The notes under the pieces: generated by a model
Seen by the model: the letters and a program-made list of their open reading frames with translations, nothing else
What the model was told of the DNA's origin: nothing
The model's database searches: none
NCBI RefSeq assembly: GCF_003390375.1
Contig: NZ_QUOT01000001.1
Location: 3,100,001-3,164,000, forward strand
Direction of reading: 5' to 3'
From: Thalassotalea euphylliae
Lineage (GTDB): Bacteria; Pseudomonadota; Gammaproteobacteria; Enterobacterales; Alteromonadaceae
DNA length: 64,000 nucleotides
Program-made: the position numbers and the translations under genes
Shown: in pieces, positions 44,956-53,320 of the stretch
How the letters are laid out: each line of letters begins with the position of its first letter
Numbering within the stretch: the stretch's first letter is position 1

Positions 44956-45960
44956 ATGAAACAGCTTATTAAAAATTCAGGATTGGCGTTAGGTTTAGCA
45001 CTATCGGCGTCAGCTACCGCACAAGAACCTATTCAACCTATTGAACCAGCAACTAATATCAATCAAGCGCAAGCTGAATTGGGTAAAAAGCTTTACTTCG
45101 ACCCGCGCTTGTCTAAGTCTGGTTTTATCTCATGTAACAGCTGTCATAACCTAAGCATGGGCGGTACTGATAACCTAACAACCTCGATTGGCCATAATTG
45201 GCAGCAAGGCCCGATCAACTCTCCGACAGTGCTTAATTCGAGCTTGAACTTTGTTCAGTTCTGGGATGGTCGTGCAAAAGACTTAAAAGCGCAAGCTGGT
45301 GGTCCAATTGCTAACCCGAAAGAAATGGCTTATAGCCACGATTTAGCGATTGAAATGCTAAGCTCAATTCCTGGTTATGTTGATGAGTTCAAAGCAACCT
45401 TTGGCGGTGAGCAGATGGATATTGAACAAGTCACGCAAGCAATTGCGGAATTTGAAAAAACTTTAGTGACACCAAATTCTCGTTTTGATTTATGGCTAAA
45501 AGGCGATAAAAACGCGATTACTGCACAAGAGCAAGCGGGCTACAAATTGTTTAAAGAAAGTGGCTGTTCTGCTTGTCACAATGGCCCTGCCGTTGGTGGT
45601 ACTATGTTCCAGAAAATGGGCCTAGTGAAAAAGTATGAAACAGCAAACCCTGCTCAAGGCCGATTTGATGTAACGGGTAATGAAGCGGATCGCCATAGTT
45701 TCAAAGTACCAACACTACGTAATGTTGAATTAACTTACCCGTACTTCCACGATGGCCAAGCTAAAACTTTAGCTAAAGCAGTTGAAATTATGGGACGCGT
45801 ACAACTTGGTCGCGAATTTAACCAACAAGAAGTTGCTGACTTGGTAGCTTTCTTAAAGACACTAACAGGTGAGCAACCTAAGTTCGCATTACCAATTTTA
45901 CCAGCGTCAACAGAGCGTACGCCGCTACCTGAGCCGTTTGAAGTGTCAGCAGCTGACTAG
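44956..45960 (+). CDS. Di-haem cytochrome c peroxidase (CcpA/MauG family)
   Basis: Periplasmic enzyme that reduces H2O2 with electrons from cytochrome c. Signal peptide to about SATAQE, then two c-type haem motifs: CNSCH and CSACH about 150 residues apart, as in bacterial di-haem peroxidases. SPTVLNSSLNFVQFWDGRA and the Met/His-rich YFHDGQAKTL segment are typical. Start is ATG 44956 with GAGGG 8 nt upstream; the frame opens at 44887 but this would bury the signal peptide. 334 residues. It is followed by a terminator. Confidence 0.93.
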   Translation: MKQLIKNSGLALGLALSASATAQEPIQPIEPATNINQAQAELGKKLYFDPRLSKSGFISCNSCHNLSMGGTDNLTTSIGHNWQQGPINSPTVLNSSLNFVQFWDGRAKDLKAQAGGPIANPKEMAYSHDLAIEMLSSIPGYVDEFKATFGGEQMDIEQVTQAIAEFEKTLVTPNSRFDLWLKGDKNAITAQEQAGYKLFKESGCSACHNGPAVGGTMFQKMGLVKKYETANPAQGRFDVTGNEADRHSFKVPTLRNVELTYPYFHDGQAKTLAKAVEIMGRVQLGREFNQQEVADLVAFLKTLTGEQPKFALPILPASTERTPLPEPFEVSAAD

Positions 45961-46017
45961 TTAAGAGTGCTAAACCTAACGTATAGTTAGTGTGCTAGAA
46001 AGCGCGTTAGTTAAACC

Positions 46018-46046
46018 CAAAGGCAAGCTTTACGCTTGCCTTTTTT
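46018..46046 (+). terminator. Intrinsic terminator of the cytochrome c peroxidase gene
   Basis: Stem AAGGCAAGC / GCTTGCCTT around TTTAC, followed by T-run. Confidence 0.93.
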
Positions 46047-46155
46047 GTATCTGTGATATTCATAATTCTTGAAATGGATTATATCTCGCTTGTAATAGGG
46101 CATAATTTCGGGCATAGATAAGTATTGGACTTAATATATAAAACAAGGAGTTAAG

Positions 46156-46755
46156 TTGAATTATTTGTTTCCATCAAGATTGCGTAGGTTTGTAAATATT
46201 CAGATTAAGGGATTACTTATCCTAAGTTTATCAGCCGCGTGTGTGGTGTTTTCCAATGCTAGTGTTGCCAACAGCTATGAAGAAAAAGTTCAGAAATCAC
46301 TAGCCGCTATCGGCCAGCCAATTGAAGCAATAGATCTAGCCTCGCTCGATGGTCAATCCCGCTCTTTTAGTGAGTTACAAGGCCGCGCATCGGTTATCTA
46401 CTTCTTCGCGTCTTGGTGTGCCCCATGTTACAAGACCTTGCGTGATATTGAGCAAATTCGTCAACAAAAGCTTGATGTTAATTTGGTTGTTATTGCTCTC
46501 GATGATGATAAATCAGCTGTAAGCGCTATGCTCAAGAAAACAGGCTTTACCGGTGAAACTTGGCTGGCAAATGATGGTGCAAAGCCACTTAAAACACGCC
46601 TGTTTGCTAATGCTTATAAAGTGCTGCCCTATGTGATCAAATTAGACAGTAATTTAGTGCTTGTCGAACACAGTTACGACATCAAATCGCTAGCGCAGTG
46701 GCAAGAGGTGTTGGCTGCTGGCAAACCATTATCGCAAGCGACACTGGGGAATTAG
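46156..46755 (+). CDS. TlpA-like thioredoxin-fold protein
   Basis: Predicted periplasmic or membrane-anchored thiol-disulphide protein of 199 residues. An N-terminal hydrophobic segment (about 18-40) precedes a TlpA/ResA-like domain with the active site FFASWCAPCYKTL and cis-Pro region VLPYVIKLD. The start is TTG 46156 with GGAG 6 nt upstream. Such proteins keep cytochrome c cysteines reduced or serve similar redox roles; proximity to a c-type peroxidase and ccoG fits but does not prove this. Confidence 0.88.
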   Translation: MNYLFPSRLRRFVNIQIKGLLILSLSAACVVFSNASVANSYEEKVQKSLAAIGQPIEAIDLASLDGQSRSFSELQGRASVIYFFASWCAPCYKTLRDIEQIRQQKLDVNLVVIALDDDKSAVSAMLKKTGFTGETWLANDGAKPLKTRLFANAYKVLPYVIKLDSNLVLVEHSYDIKSLAQWQEVLAAGKPLSQATLGN

Positions 46756-46856
46756 CCTGATAGGGAAAGCGATATAAGCTGACTATCTGGCTTATATCGC
46801 TTTAGGTGTTTCGCCTTTATGTAGTCGATTCGCTACCGGAAAGTGCAATTAAGCAA

Positions 46857-48239
46857 TTAACCGGCATAAAACTTAATGGATTTAGTGACATCCACCTCAT
46901 CGCTGTTATTGGCGGTAATCCGAATATTTAGCGAAGTGACACCTTGTGGTAAGTGCTCAGGCGGCGCTGTTAAGGTAAAGGGCACAACCAACATTTCTAA
47001 CGCTTGCGCGTTTAATGGCTCTGATAACGACAGTTCAATGTCTTCTTGTCCTTCAATACTCAAAGTAAAGCTTTCAGCATGCTGTAACTTGTTAGTGAGT
47101 TTAAGTTGATAGCTGTTTTCAATATGGCCATCGAAGGTAGTGCGATAAAGCACGTTTCTGTCACGTAATACCGATGCTTCAATCGGTGAACGCGTCGCGA
47201 TAAAGAAACCCATCAATACAAACATGGCAAGGGTAAATGCGCCATAAGCTGCTATTTTCGGTCTAAAAGGCGATACGTATTTGCCCGCTAAGGCATTTTC
47301 ACTGGTAAAGCGAATTAAGCCCTGTGAGTAATTGAATTGGCTCATGGTTTGATTACAGGCATCAACACAGGCACCACAGCTAATACATTCGTATTGCAGG
47401 CCATTGCGAATATCAATACCCGCAGGGCAAACATCCACACATAAGTTACAGTCAACACAATCACCTAAGCCCAGTGCTTTCGGATCTTCTTTACGCTTAC
47501 GACGGCCACGATTTTCACCACGGACTTTATCATAGGCAATGAGTAGAGTGTTTTTATCAAACATAGCCGATTGAAAACGTGAATATGGGCACATATAAAT
47601 GCACATTTTTTCGCGTAAAAAGCCTGCATTACCCCAAGTACATAGAGCAAATAAGCCAACCCAAAAGTAAACTAAGCCTGACCAACTCAGGGTGAAGAGT
47701 TCGCTGTATAAAGTTTTTACTGGAATAAAGTACGACATAAATGTCACGGCGGTAAAGAAAGAAAGCACTAACCAAATAAGGTGCTTTGCACCTTTCTTTT
47801 TGATCTTGTCAGCGTTCCATTCCTGCTTATCAAGGCGGATGCGCTGATTACGATTACCTTCAATTTTTTCTTCTACCCAAATAAATAAGAACATCCAAAT
47901 GGTTTGGGGGCACATAAAGCCGCACCACACTCGGCCTAGCCAAGTAGTAAAGAAAAACAGCGCAAACGCGCCGACCATAAAGAGTGCTGCTAAAGCGGTA
48001 AGATCCTGTGGAAAAAAGGTAATGGAGAAAATACGAAATTGCTGGGCAGCCACATCGAGCAAGATGGCTTGTTGGCCTTGGTAGGGGATCCAAGGGATCA
48101 AGACAAAGATCAGCATTAGGATCATGCTGCTGTATTTACGCAGCTTGGCGTAGAATCCTTGCTGAAGACGAACATAGATACCTTCATCATGCTTGTATGG
48201 CTTGATGATCATATCTTCTTCTTTGATATCAAATTTCAT
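46857..48239 (-). CDS. ccoG: Cytochrome c oxidase accessory protein CcoG (FixG/RdxA)
   Basis: Membrane iron-sulfur protein needed for copper handling during assembly of cbb3 oxidase. Five TM helices, WCGFMCPQTIW and CIYMCPYSRFQ cysteine sites, two ferredoxin-type clusters (CVDCNLCVDVCP and CISCGACVDACN) and a C-terminal IG-like periplasmic domain (about 360-460). GAGGG lies 6-7 nt before ATG. It is not beside ccoNOP/ccoHIS, which are absent here. Uniquely visible is a sigma54 promoter directly upstream and the adjacent activator gene. Confidence 0.95.
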   Translation of the reverse strand: MKFDIKEEDMIIKPYKHDEGIYVRLQQGFYAKLRKYSSMILMLIFVLIPWIPYQGQQAILLDVAAQQFRIFSITFFPQDLTALAALFMVGAFALFFFTTWLGRVWCGFMCPQTIWMFLFIWVEEKIEGNRNQRIRLDKQEWNADKIKKKGAKHLIWLVLSFFTAVTFMSYFIPVKTLYSELFTLSWSGLVYFWVGLFALCTWGNAGFLREKMCIYMCPYSRFQSAMFDKNTLLIAYDKVRGENRGRRKRKEDPKALGLGDCVDCNLCVDVCPAGIDIRNGLQYECISCGACVDACNQTMSQFNYSQGLIRFTSENALAGKYVSPFRPKIAAYGAFTLAMFVLMGFFIATRSPIEASVLRDRNVLYRTTFDGHIENSYQLKLTNKLQHAESFTLSIEGQEDIELSLSEPLNAQALEMLVVPFTLTAPPEHLPQGVTSLNIRITANNSDEVDVTKSIKFYAG

Positions 48240-48272
48240 GGTGTGCCCTCTAAACTACATTACAGGGCATAT

Positions 48273-48289
48273 CGCAATTTAAGTGCCAA
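48273..48289 (-). promoter_or_regulatory. Perfect sigma54 promoter of ccoG
   Basis: On the minus strand TTGGCACTTAAATTGCG has invariant GG and GC separated by exactly 10 bp, the TGGCAC-N5-TTGC consensus. It points to ccoG, whose start is 34 bp further on. Confidence 0.88.
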
Positions 48290-48353
48290 CCTCTTAAAAC
48301 TTTTAACGTATTGAATTTATTAACTATTAGTTTTTATTGAAAAGGCGTGGTCG

Positions 48354-48397
48354 ACGATATATCGTGGTTTAAAATACTGATGGCACGATATATCGTG
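48354..48397. promoter_or_regulatory. Paired palindromic enhancer sites (ACGATATATCGT x2)
   Basis: Palindromes at 48354-48365 and 48385-48396 have identical 12-bp cores; the second is CACGATATATCGTG over 14 bp. Both are followed by GG-N-TTAAA. Starts are 31 bp apart, three helical turns, and they lie about 65-125 bp upstream of the ccoG sigma54 promoter. This is the geometry of enhancer sites for a dimeric AAA+ activator. Confidence 0.8.
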
Positions 48398-48458
48398 GAT
48401 TAAAGTTAAGCTTCTGTATCAGATTTGTTGATTTGCGTTAGTAACGCAGTGATACGTG

Positions 48459-49934
48459 CTAGCTCGAAGCGCGTTTAATCCCTAACTTTTGCATTTTAGA
48501 ACGGAGCGTACTGTCGGCTAAGCCCAAATGTTTAGCTGCACCTGACTCGCCACCTATACGCCATTGGCATTTCTCAAGTACTTGGCGAATATAGTTAGCC
48601 TGCACTTCATCAAGCGTTTGGTCAATTGTGTTATTAATGGCAGTTGATTGCTGAATACTAAACTGCGGAGCTGTTGTTGAACCATGAATATGCTCGTTAG
48701 GTAGCGCTAAATTTAGCTCTGAGCTGGTGGATAGGATCATTGCACGCTCAATGATGTTTTGCAGCTCCCTTACATTTCCCGGCCAGTGATAGCCAGTTAG
48801 GGCGTTGAGACTATCTTTACTAATGGCGGTAACTTGTTTAGCTAACTTGCGATTTAAGCGCTCGATAATTTGTTCACATAACAATGGAATATCGTCAACG
48901 CGCGCTCTGAGCGGCGGCATCTCCAGTGGAAAAACGTTGAGCCGATAGAACAAGTCCATACGAAACTCGCCATTGTCCACCATAGCTTTCAGATCGCGAT
49001 TGGTGGCTGCGATCAATCGTATATCGACTTTAATGGTTTTGTTGCCACCCACTCGTTCAAATTCTTGCTCTTGGATAACGCGTAGTAGCTTACTTTGCGC
49101 CTCCAACGATAGTTCCCCCACCTCATCTAAAAATAGCGTGCCATGATTGGCTAATTCAAATTTACCTTTGCGTGTTTCATTAGCGCCGGTAAATGCACCT
49201 TTTTCGTGGCCAAATAGCTCAGACTCTAACAAACTAGGGGTAAACGCAGCGCAGTTGACTTTGATCATCGGCTTTTTCGCGCGATTGCTGTGGGCGTGCA
49301 GTTGTCTGGCGGCAAGCTCTTTACCTGTGCCGTTTTCACCTAAAATCAGCACAGTTGAGTTGGTATTAGCCACTAGTTTTATTTGTGAAACTAATCGCTG
49401 CATGATCAGGCTATTACCGGTCAATGAGCTAGCCGTCCATTGCTGTTTTAGCTCACTCTGCAGGTAATGATTTTCTGCTTGCAGCTGCTCAGTTAGTGAC
49501 TGAATTTTTTTCAGGGCAATTTGTAGTGCCTGTTCATTGTTTTTTTGCTCGGTCACATCACGAAATACCGCAACTGCACCAATCACTTTATTATTATGAA
49601 AAACAGCTGTTGAAGTATATTCTACTGGAAAAGCACTTCCATCTTTACGCCAAAACACTTCATCACTAATTTGTCGGCTAATGCCATCTTGTGCGGTTGC
49701 ATAGATATTACATTCGCAAGCAGGGTAGGGGCTACCATCAGCTCGAGTATGATGATGGTACTGGTGGATATTTTTACCTAACAGTTCGCTTGCGTCCCAC
49801 CCCGTCATTCGCTCAGCTGCTGCGTTAATAAAAATCGCATTGCCTTGGGTGTCGAAACCATAAACCCCTTCACCGACGGCGTTAAGCAATAAATCGGAAT
49901 TGGCGAGTAGTTGTTTTAAGTTGGCAGCGGTCAT
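48459..49934 (-). CDS. PAS-domain sigma54-dependent transcriptional activator
   Basis: Bacterial enhancer-binding protein, 491 residues. PAS sensor (about 10-130; GVYGFDTQGNAIFINAAAER and FWRKDGSAFPVEYTST, with a His/Cys-rich stretch YHHHTRADGSPYPACEC), coiled linker, AAA+ domain (about 170-400) with Walker A GENGTGKE, intact sigma54-contact loop GAFTGA and Walker B LFLDEVGE, and a Fis-type HTH at the C-terminus (GAAKHLGLADSTLRSKMQKL). It should activate sigma54 promoters after dimer-hexamer control by its PAS domain. It lies directly upstream of ccoG in the same direction, so ccoG is the obvious target. No ribosome-binding site is strong. Confidence 0.93.
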   Translation of the reverse strand: MTAANLKQLLANSDLLLNAVGEGVYGFDTQGNAIFINAAAERMTGWDASELLGKNIHQYHHHTRADGSPYPACECNIYATAQDGISRQISDEVFWRKDGSAFPVEYTSTAVFHNNKVIGAVAVFRDVTEQKNNEQALQIALKKIQSLTEQLQAENHYLQSELKQQWTASSLTGNSLIMQRLVSQIKLVANTNSTVLILGENGTGKELAARQLHAHSNRAKKPMIKVNCAAFTPSLLESELFGHEKGAFTGANETRKGKFELANHGTLFLDEVGELSLEAQSKLLRVIQEQEFERVGGNKTIKVDIRLIAATNRDLKAMVDNGEFRMDLFYRLNVFPLEMPPLRARVDDIPLLCEQIIERLNRKLAKQVTAISKDSLNALTGYHWPGNVRELQNIIERAMILSTSSELNLALPNEHIHGSTTAPQFSIQQSTAINNTIDQTLDEVQANYIRQVLEKCQWRIGGESGAAKHLGLADSTLRSKMQKLGIKRASS

Positions 49935-49946
49935 TTAGTTATTGAT

Positions 49947-49991
49947 CCACAAAAAGTTAAGCCACAAAAAGCTAAGCCACAAAGTAAATAG
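49947..49991. repeat. 15-bp tandem repeat in the activator leader
   Basis: Units CCACAAAAAGTTAAG (49947-49961) and CCACAAAAAGCTAAG (49962-49976), then a diverged third (49977-49991). They lie between the activator start and the hairpin at 49989. Confidence 0.75.
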
Positions 49992-50012
49992 GCCACGAAA
50001 TGTCGTGGCCTA
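49989..50012. promoter_or_regulatory. Hairpin/dyad between ispB and activator gene, related to the ccoG sites
   Basis: Ten-bp arms TAGGCCACGA and TCGTGGCCTA around AATG. It may be the ispB terminator (46 bp after its stop, weak T-run), or an operator: CCACGA-N4-TCGTGG matches the ccoG dyads (CACGA-N4-TCGTG) except for the central four bases. Confidence 0.6.
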
Positions 50013-50057
50013 TTCTAAAACAAATTAAAATGTATGTGTAGCGTGCTTTGTGAACGC

Positions 50058-51029
50058 TTATGCGCTGCGGTTAGCAGCAATATGCGCAAGGGCGATTAAT
50101 GCACTTTTATAATCGTTATCAGGTAATACAGAAAGAGCAGTAATTGCTTTGTCGGCTTCTTCTTCTGCTTTTTGTTGGGTATAGGTTAATGCACCCGTTT
50201 CATCTAATGCTGCTAAGATCTCGTCAAGGTGTTCCATACCATTGCAGTGCTCAATAGCGTCACGAATCAATTGACGCTGCGCTTCGCTGCCCTCTGCCAT
50301 TGCATAGAGAAGTGGTAATGTTGGTTTACCTTCTGATAGGTCGTCACCGACATTTTTGCCCATTTCTTTGGCATCAGCGGTGTAATCCATAATGTCATCC
50401 ACTAGTTGAAATGCTGTACCTAAGTGCTTGCCGTAGTCTGCTAGTGCTTGTTCGATCATAGGATCAGATCCTGCGATCACCGCTGCTAGCTGAGTGGCTG
50501 CTTCAAACAAGCGAGCTGTTTTACAGTAAATCACCTGCATATAGCTTTCTTCTGTGGTGTCAGGATCATTACAATTCATTAATTGTAGTACTTCACCTTC
50601 TGCAACAACATTAGTCGTATCCGACAGAATTTCCATGATGCGCATATTTTTAAGCGTTACCATCATCTGGAATGAACGGGTATATAAGAAGTCGCCAACT
50701 AGCACGCTAGCACTATTACCAAAGAGGGCGTTTGCGGTTTCGCGACCTCGACGCATCGAAGACTCATCGACGACATCATCATGTAGTAATGTTGCGGTAT
50801 GAATAAATTCAACGATCGCGGCGATCGCAATATGATCCTTTCCCTTATATTGGATCGCTTGCGCTGCCAAAACGCTCAATAATGGGCGCATACGCTTGCC
50901 ACCGGCGTTGACGATATAGACACCTAATTGATTAATTAGTGCCACATCGGAATTTAGCTGGCTGTAGATAAGATCGTTCACTTCGGTCATGTCTTGACGG
51001 GCAAGTGACTGAATATCGGTTAAATTCAT
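50058..51029 (-). CDS. ispB: Polyprenyl (octaprenyl) diphosphate synthase
   Basis: Makes the isoprenoid side chain of ubiquinone/menaquinone. Trans-prenyltransferase of 323 residues with both Asp-rich motifs: LLHDDVVDESSMRRGRETAN and FQLVDDIMDYTADAKE, plus GGKRMRPLLSVLAA near the N-terminus. It is divergent from rplU-rpmA, the normal order in gammaproteobacteria, which supports octaprenyl synthase IspB rather than farnesyl synthase. Confidence 0.94.
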   Translation of the reverse strand: MNLTDIQSLARQDMTEVNDLIYSQLNSDVALINQLGVYIVNAGGKRMRPLLSVLAAQAIQYKGKDHIAIAAIVEFIHTATLLHDDVVDESSMRRGRETANALFGNSASVLVGDFLYTRSFQMMVTLKNMRIMEILSDTTNVVAEGEVLQLMNCNDPDTTEESYMQVIYCKTARLFEAATQLAAVIAGSDPMIEQALADYGKHLGTAFQLVDDIMDYTADAKEMGKNVGDDLSEGKPTLPLLYAMAEGSEAQRQLIRDAIEHCNGMEHLDEILAALDETGALTYTQQKAEEEADKAITALSVLPDNDYKSALIALAHIAANRSA

Positions 51030-51159
51030 AGCAGGGAAAAGAGGAATTTTTTGGTGTTGATTAGCATTAAGTTTACACGAAAAATACTAGCAATGAATAG
51101 GGCTAAAGCGAGCTTCCTACGGGCTTGATAAATAATCAACAATAAAAGTGATTTTAGCC

Positions 51160-51188
51160 TTGCGATCATAGATTCCTTCGCGTAGAAT
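51160..51188 (+). promoter_or_regulatory. Sigma70 promoter of rplU-rpmA
   Basis: TTGCGA, 17 bp, TAGAAT, followed by a GC-rich discriminator (TCGCGCCC), a feature of growth-rate/stringently controlled promoters. A GCACCT / AGGTGC dyad (51214-51219, 51240-51245) in the leader could be a regulatory RNA structure, but this is weak. Confidence 0.7.
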
Positions 51189-51259
51189 TCGCGCCCTATA
51201 TTTTTAAATTTAAGCACCTAGAATGTTCACAAAACAAGCAGGTGCGGTACGGAGTAGCT

Positions 51260-51571
51260 ATGTACGCGGTATTCCAAAGCGGTGGTAAACAGCACCGTGT
51301 AACTGAAGGTCAAACAGTTCGCTTAGAAAAGCTTGAACTAGAAGTTGGCGCTACAGTTGAATTCGATAATGTTTTAATGATCGCTAACGGCGAAGACATC
51401 AAAGTTGGTGCGCCTTTAGTTGAAGGTGGCAAGGTTACAGCTGAAGTTGTTTCTCAAGGTCGTGGCGATAAAGTTAAAATCGTTAAGTTCAAACGTCGTA
51501 AGCATTCACGCAAGCAGATGGGTCATCGCCAATGGTTCACTGAAGTGAAAATTACTGGTATTAACGGCTAA
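51260..51571 (+). CDS. rplU: 50S ribosomal protein L21
   Basis: 103 residues, the exact E. coli L21 length when started at ATG 51260 (MYAVFQSGGKQHRV), with GGAG 6-7 nt upstream. The signature KIVKFKRRKHSRKQMGHRQ is intact. First gene of the rplU-rpmA pair. Confidence 0.97.
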   Translation: MYAVFQSGGKQHRVTEGQTVRLEKLELEVGATVEFDNVLMIANGEDIKVGAPLVEGGKVTAEVVSQGRGDKVKIVKFKRRKHSRKQMGHRQWFTEVKITGING

Positions 51572-51589
51572 TTTTAGGAGCATTTCAAG

Positions 51590-51847
51590 ATGGCACATAA
51601 GAAGGCAGCAGGTAGTACCAAGAACGGTCGCGATTCAGAAAGTAAACGCCTAGGTGTTAAGCGTTTCGGTGGTGAGTCAGTTTTAGCTGGTAACATCATC
51701 GTTCGTCAACGTGGTACTAAGTTCCACGCTGGTAACAACATGGGTATTGGTAAAGACCACACATTATTCGCTTTAACTGACGGTAAAGTTCAGTTTGAAG
51801 TTAAAGGTCCTAAAAACCGTAAGTTCGTTAGCATCGTTGCTGAATAA
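51590..51847 (+). CDS. rpmA: 50S ribosomal protein L27
   Basis: 85 residues beginning MAHKKAAGSTKNGRDSESK and containing VLAGNIIVRQRGTKFHAG and GIGKDHTLFAL. The N-terminus that reaches the peptidyl-transferase centre is complete, with no Firmicutes-type cleaved leader. It follows rplU by 18 nt. Confidence 0.98.
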   Translation: MAHKKAAGSTKNGRDSESKRLGVKRFGGESVLAGNIIVRQRGTKFHAGNNMGIGKDHTLFALTDGKVQFEVKGPKNRKFVSIVAE

Positions 51848-51867
51848 TTTACAGTTTAACCTATCGG

Positions 51868-51904
51868 AAAGCCCTGCTACTAAGTAGCGGGGCTTTTTTT
51901 TGTC
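51868..51904 (+). terminator. Intrinsic terminator after rpmA
   Basis: Stem AAAGCCCTGCTAC / GTAGCGGGGCTTT (one G-T pair) around TAA, with eight T. Confidence 0.92.
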
Positions 51905-51960
51905 TATATCCATGCCTCTCGAAGTGGCATGGGAGTATACAAGTAAATACAATTGTCCGA

Positions 51961-51989
51961 TTGGGCAACAAGCTAAAATCGCTTATAAT
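51961..51989 (+). promoter_or_regulatory. Sigma70 promoter of obgE
   Basis: TTGGGC, exactly 17 bp, TATAAT, situated about 80 bp before the obgE start and after the rpmA terminator, so obgE has its own transcript. Confidence 0.7.
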
Positions 51990-52071
51990 TAGCGTTACGC
52001 TGGATAAAGTAAGCGTTCAGCTGTCATTTTAAGGCAGTGGAAATGATTAGTTCGGAGCATTTGACACTTAA

Positions 52072-53235
52072 ATGAAATTCGTTGATGAAGTTGAGATCCG
52101 CGTAGAAGCGGGTGATGGCGGTAATGGCTGTGTAAGCTTTCGCCGAGAAAAATATATCGAATTTGGTGGCCCAGACGGTGGTGATGGCGGCGACGGCGGT
52201 GACGTTTACCTAGTTGCTGACGAAAACCTTAACACGCTAATTGACTACCGCTTTGAACGTTTCCACAAAGCTGAGCGCGGTCAAAACGGCATGTCTCGTA
52301 ACTGTACTGGTAAAGGCGGTAAAGATTTGTTCCTAAAAGTGCCTGTCGGTACGCGCGTTGTTGATGTTGATACGGGCGAGCAAGTAGGTGATTTAACCAA
52401 GCACGAGCAGCAGTTAATGGTGGCTAAAGGCGGTTGGCATGGTTTAGGTAATAACCGCTTTAAAAGCAGTACGAACCGCGCACCGCGCCAAAAAACTGAT
52501 GGTACACCGGGCGAGATCCGCAATCTTCAGCTTGAGTTATTACTACTTGCCGATGTTGGTTTGCTGGGGTTACCTAATGCCGGTAAATCAACATTAATTC
52601 GCAGTGTGTCGGCTGCAAAACCAAAAGTGGCTGATTACCCATTTACTACCTTAGTACCTAACTTAGGTGTGGTGCGTTTAAATTCACAGCGTAGCTTTGT
52701 GATTGCTGATATTCCAGGCCTTATTGAAGGCGCTGCCGATGGTGCTGGCTTAGGGACAACATTCTTACGCCACCTTGAGCGTTGTCGCGTATTGCTGCAT
52801 GTGATTGATGTTATGCCGATTGATGGCAGCGATCCTGTAGAAAATGCAAAAACCATTATTGGTGAGCTAGAGCAACATTCGGAAAAACTGGCCGATAAGC
52901 CTCGTTGGCTAGTGCTTAACAAGTTAGACTTGTTGCTTGATGAAGAAGCCGAAGCACTTAAGCAAGAAATCATCGAAGGACTTGACTGGGAAGGTGAAGT
53001 ACACACCATTTCAGCATTCAATAAAATGGGCACAGAGCAATTGTGTGCTGATTTGATGAACTTTATTGATGCGTTACCTGCAGAAGAAGAAGCTGAAGAC
53101 GATGATCAAAAAGTCGAGTTTAAGTGGGATACTTACCATCAAGACGCCATGTCAGATATCGACGAAGACGATGATGATTGGGATGACGATGACGACGATT
53201 ACTGGGATGAAAACGTCGTATACACCAAAGAATAA
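52072..53235 (+). CDS. obgE: GTPase ObgE/CgtA
   Basis: Essential GTPase of 50S subunit assembly and stress signalling. The glycine-rich Obg fold (about 1-158; GGDGGDGGDVYLV and GLGNNRFKSSTNRAPR) is followed by the G domain with GLPNAGKST (G1), FTTLVPNLG (switch I), DIPGLIEGA (G3), NKLDLL (G4) and SAFNK (G5). The C-terminal tail is exceptionally acidic, with WDDDDDDYWDEN. 387 residues, as in relatives. Confidence 0.97.
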   Translation: MKFVDEVEIRVEAGDGGNGCVSFRREKYIEFGGPDGGDGGDGGDVYLVADENLNTLIDYRFERFHKAERGQNGMSRNCTGKGGKDLFLKVPVGTRVVDVDTGEQVGDLTKHEQQLMVAKGGWHGLGNNRFKSSTNRAPRQKTDGTPGEIRNLQLELLLLADVGLLGLPNAGKSTLIRSVSAAKPKVADYPFTTLVPNLGVVRLNSQRSFVIADIPGLIEGAADGAGLGTTFLRHLERCRVLLHVIDVMPIDGSDPVENAKTIIGELEQHSEKLADKPRWLVLNKLDLLLDEEAEALKQEIIEGLDWEGEVHTISAFNKMGTEQLCADLMNFIDALPAEEEAEDDDQKVEFKWDTYHQDAMSDIDEDDDDWDDDDDDYWDENVVYTKE

Positions 53236-53265
53236 GTGTATTGCTAAGTCATTAATTTCATATTA

Positions 53266-53292
53266 AAAAGAGCGGGTTTATCCGCTCTTTTG
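53266..53292. terminator. Terminator between obgE and mipA-like gene
   Basis: Perfect 10-bp stem AAAAGAGCGG / CCGCTCTTTT with a 6-nt loop between convergent genes. Confidence 0.92.
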
Positions 53293-53320
53293 TTTGTTGG
53301 CGATATGAATTTAGGGTTTA

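Noticed and set aside
49947..50012. Repeat cluster resembling a very short CRISPR-like array
   Set aside because: Units of 15 bp are directly adjacent with no spacers, and there are no cas genes.
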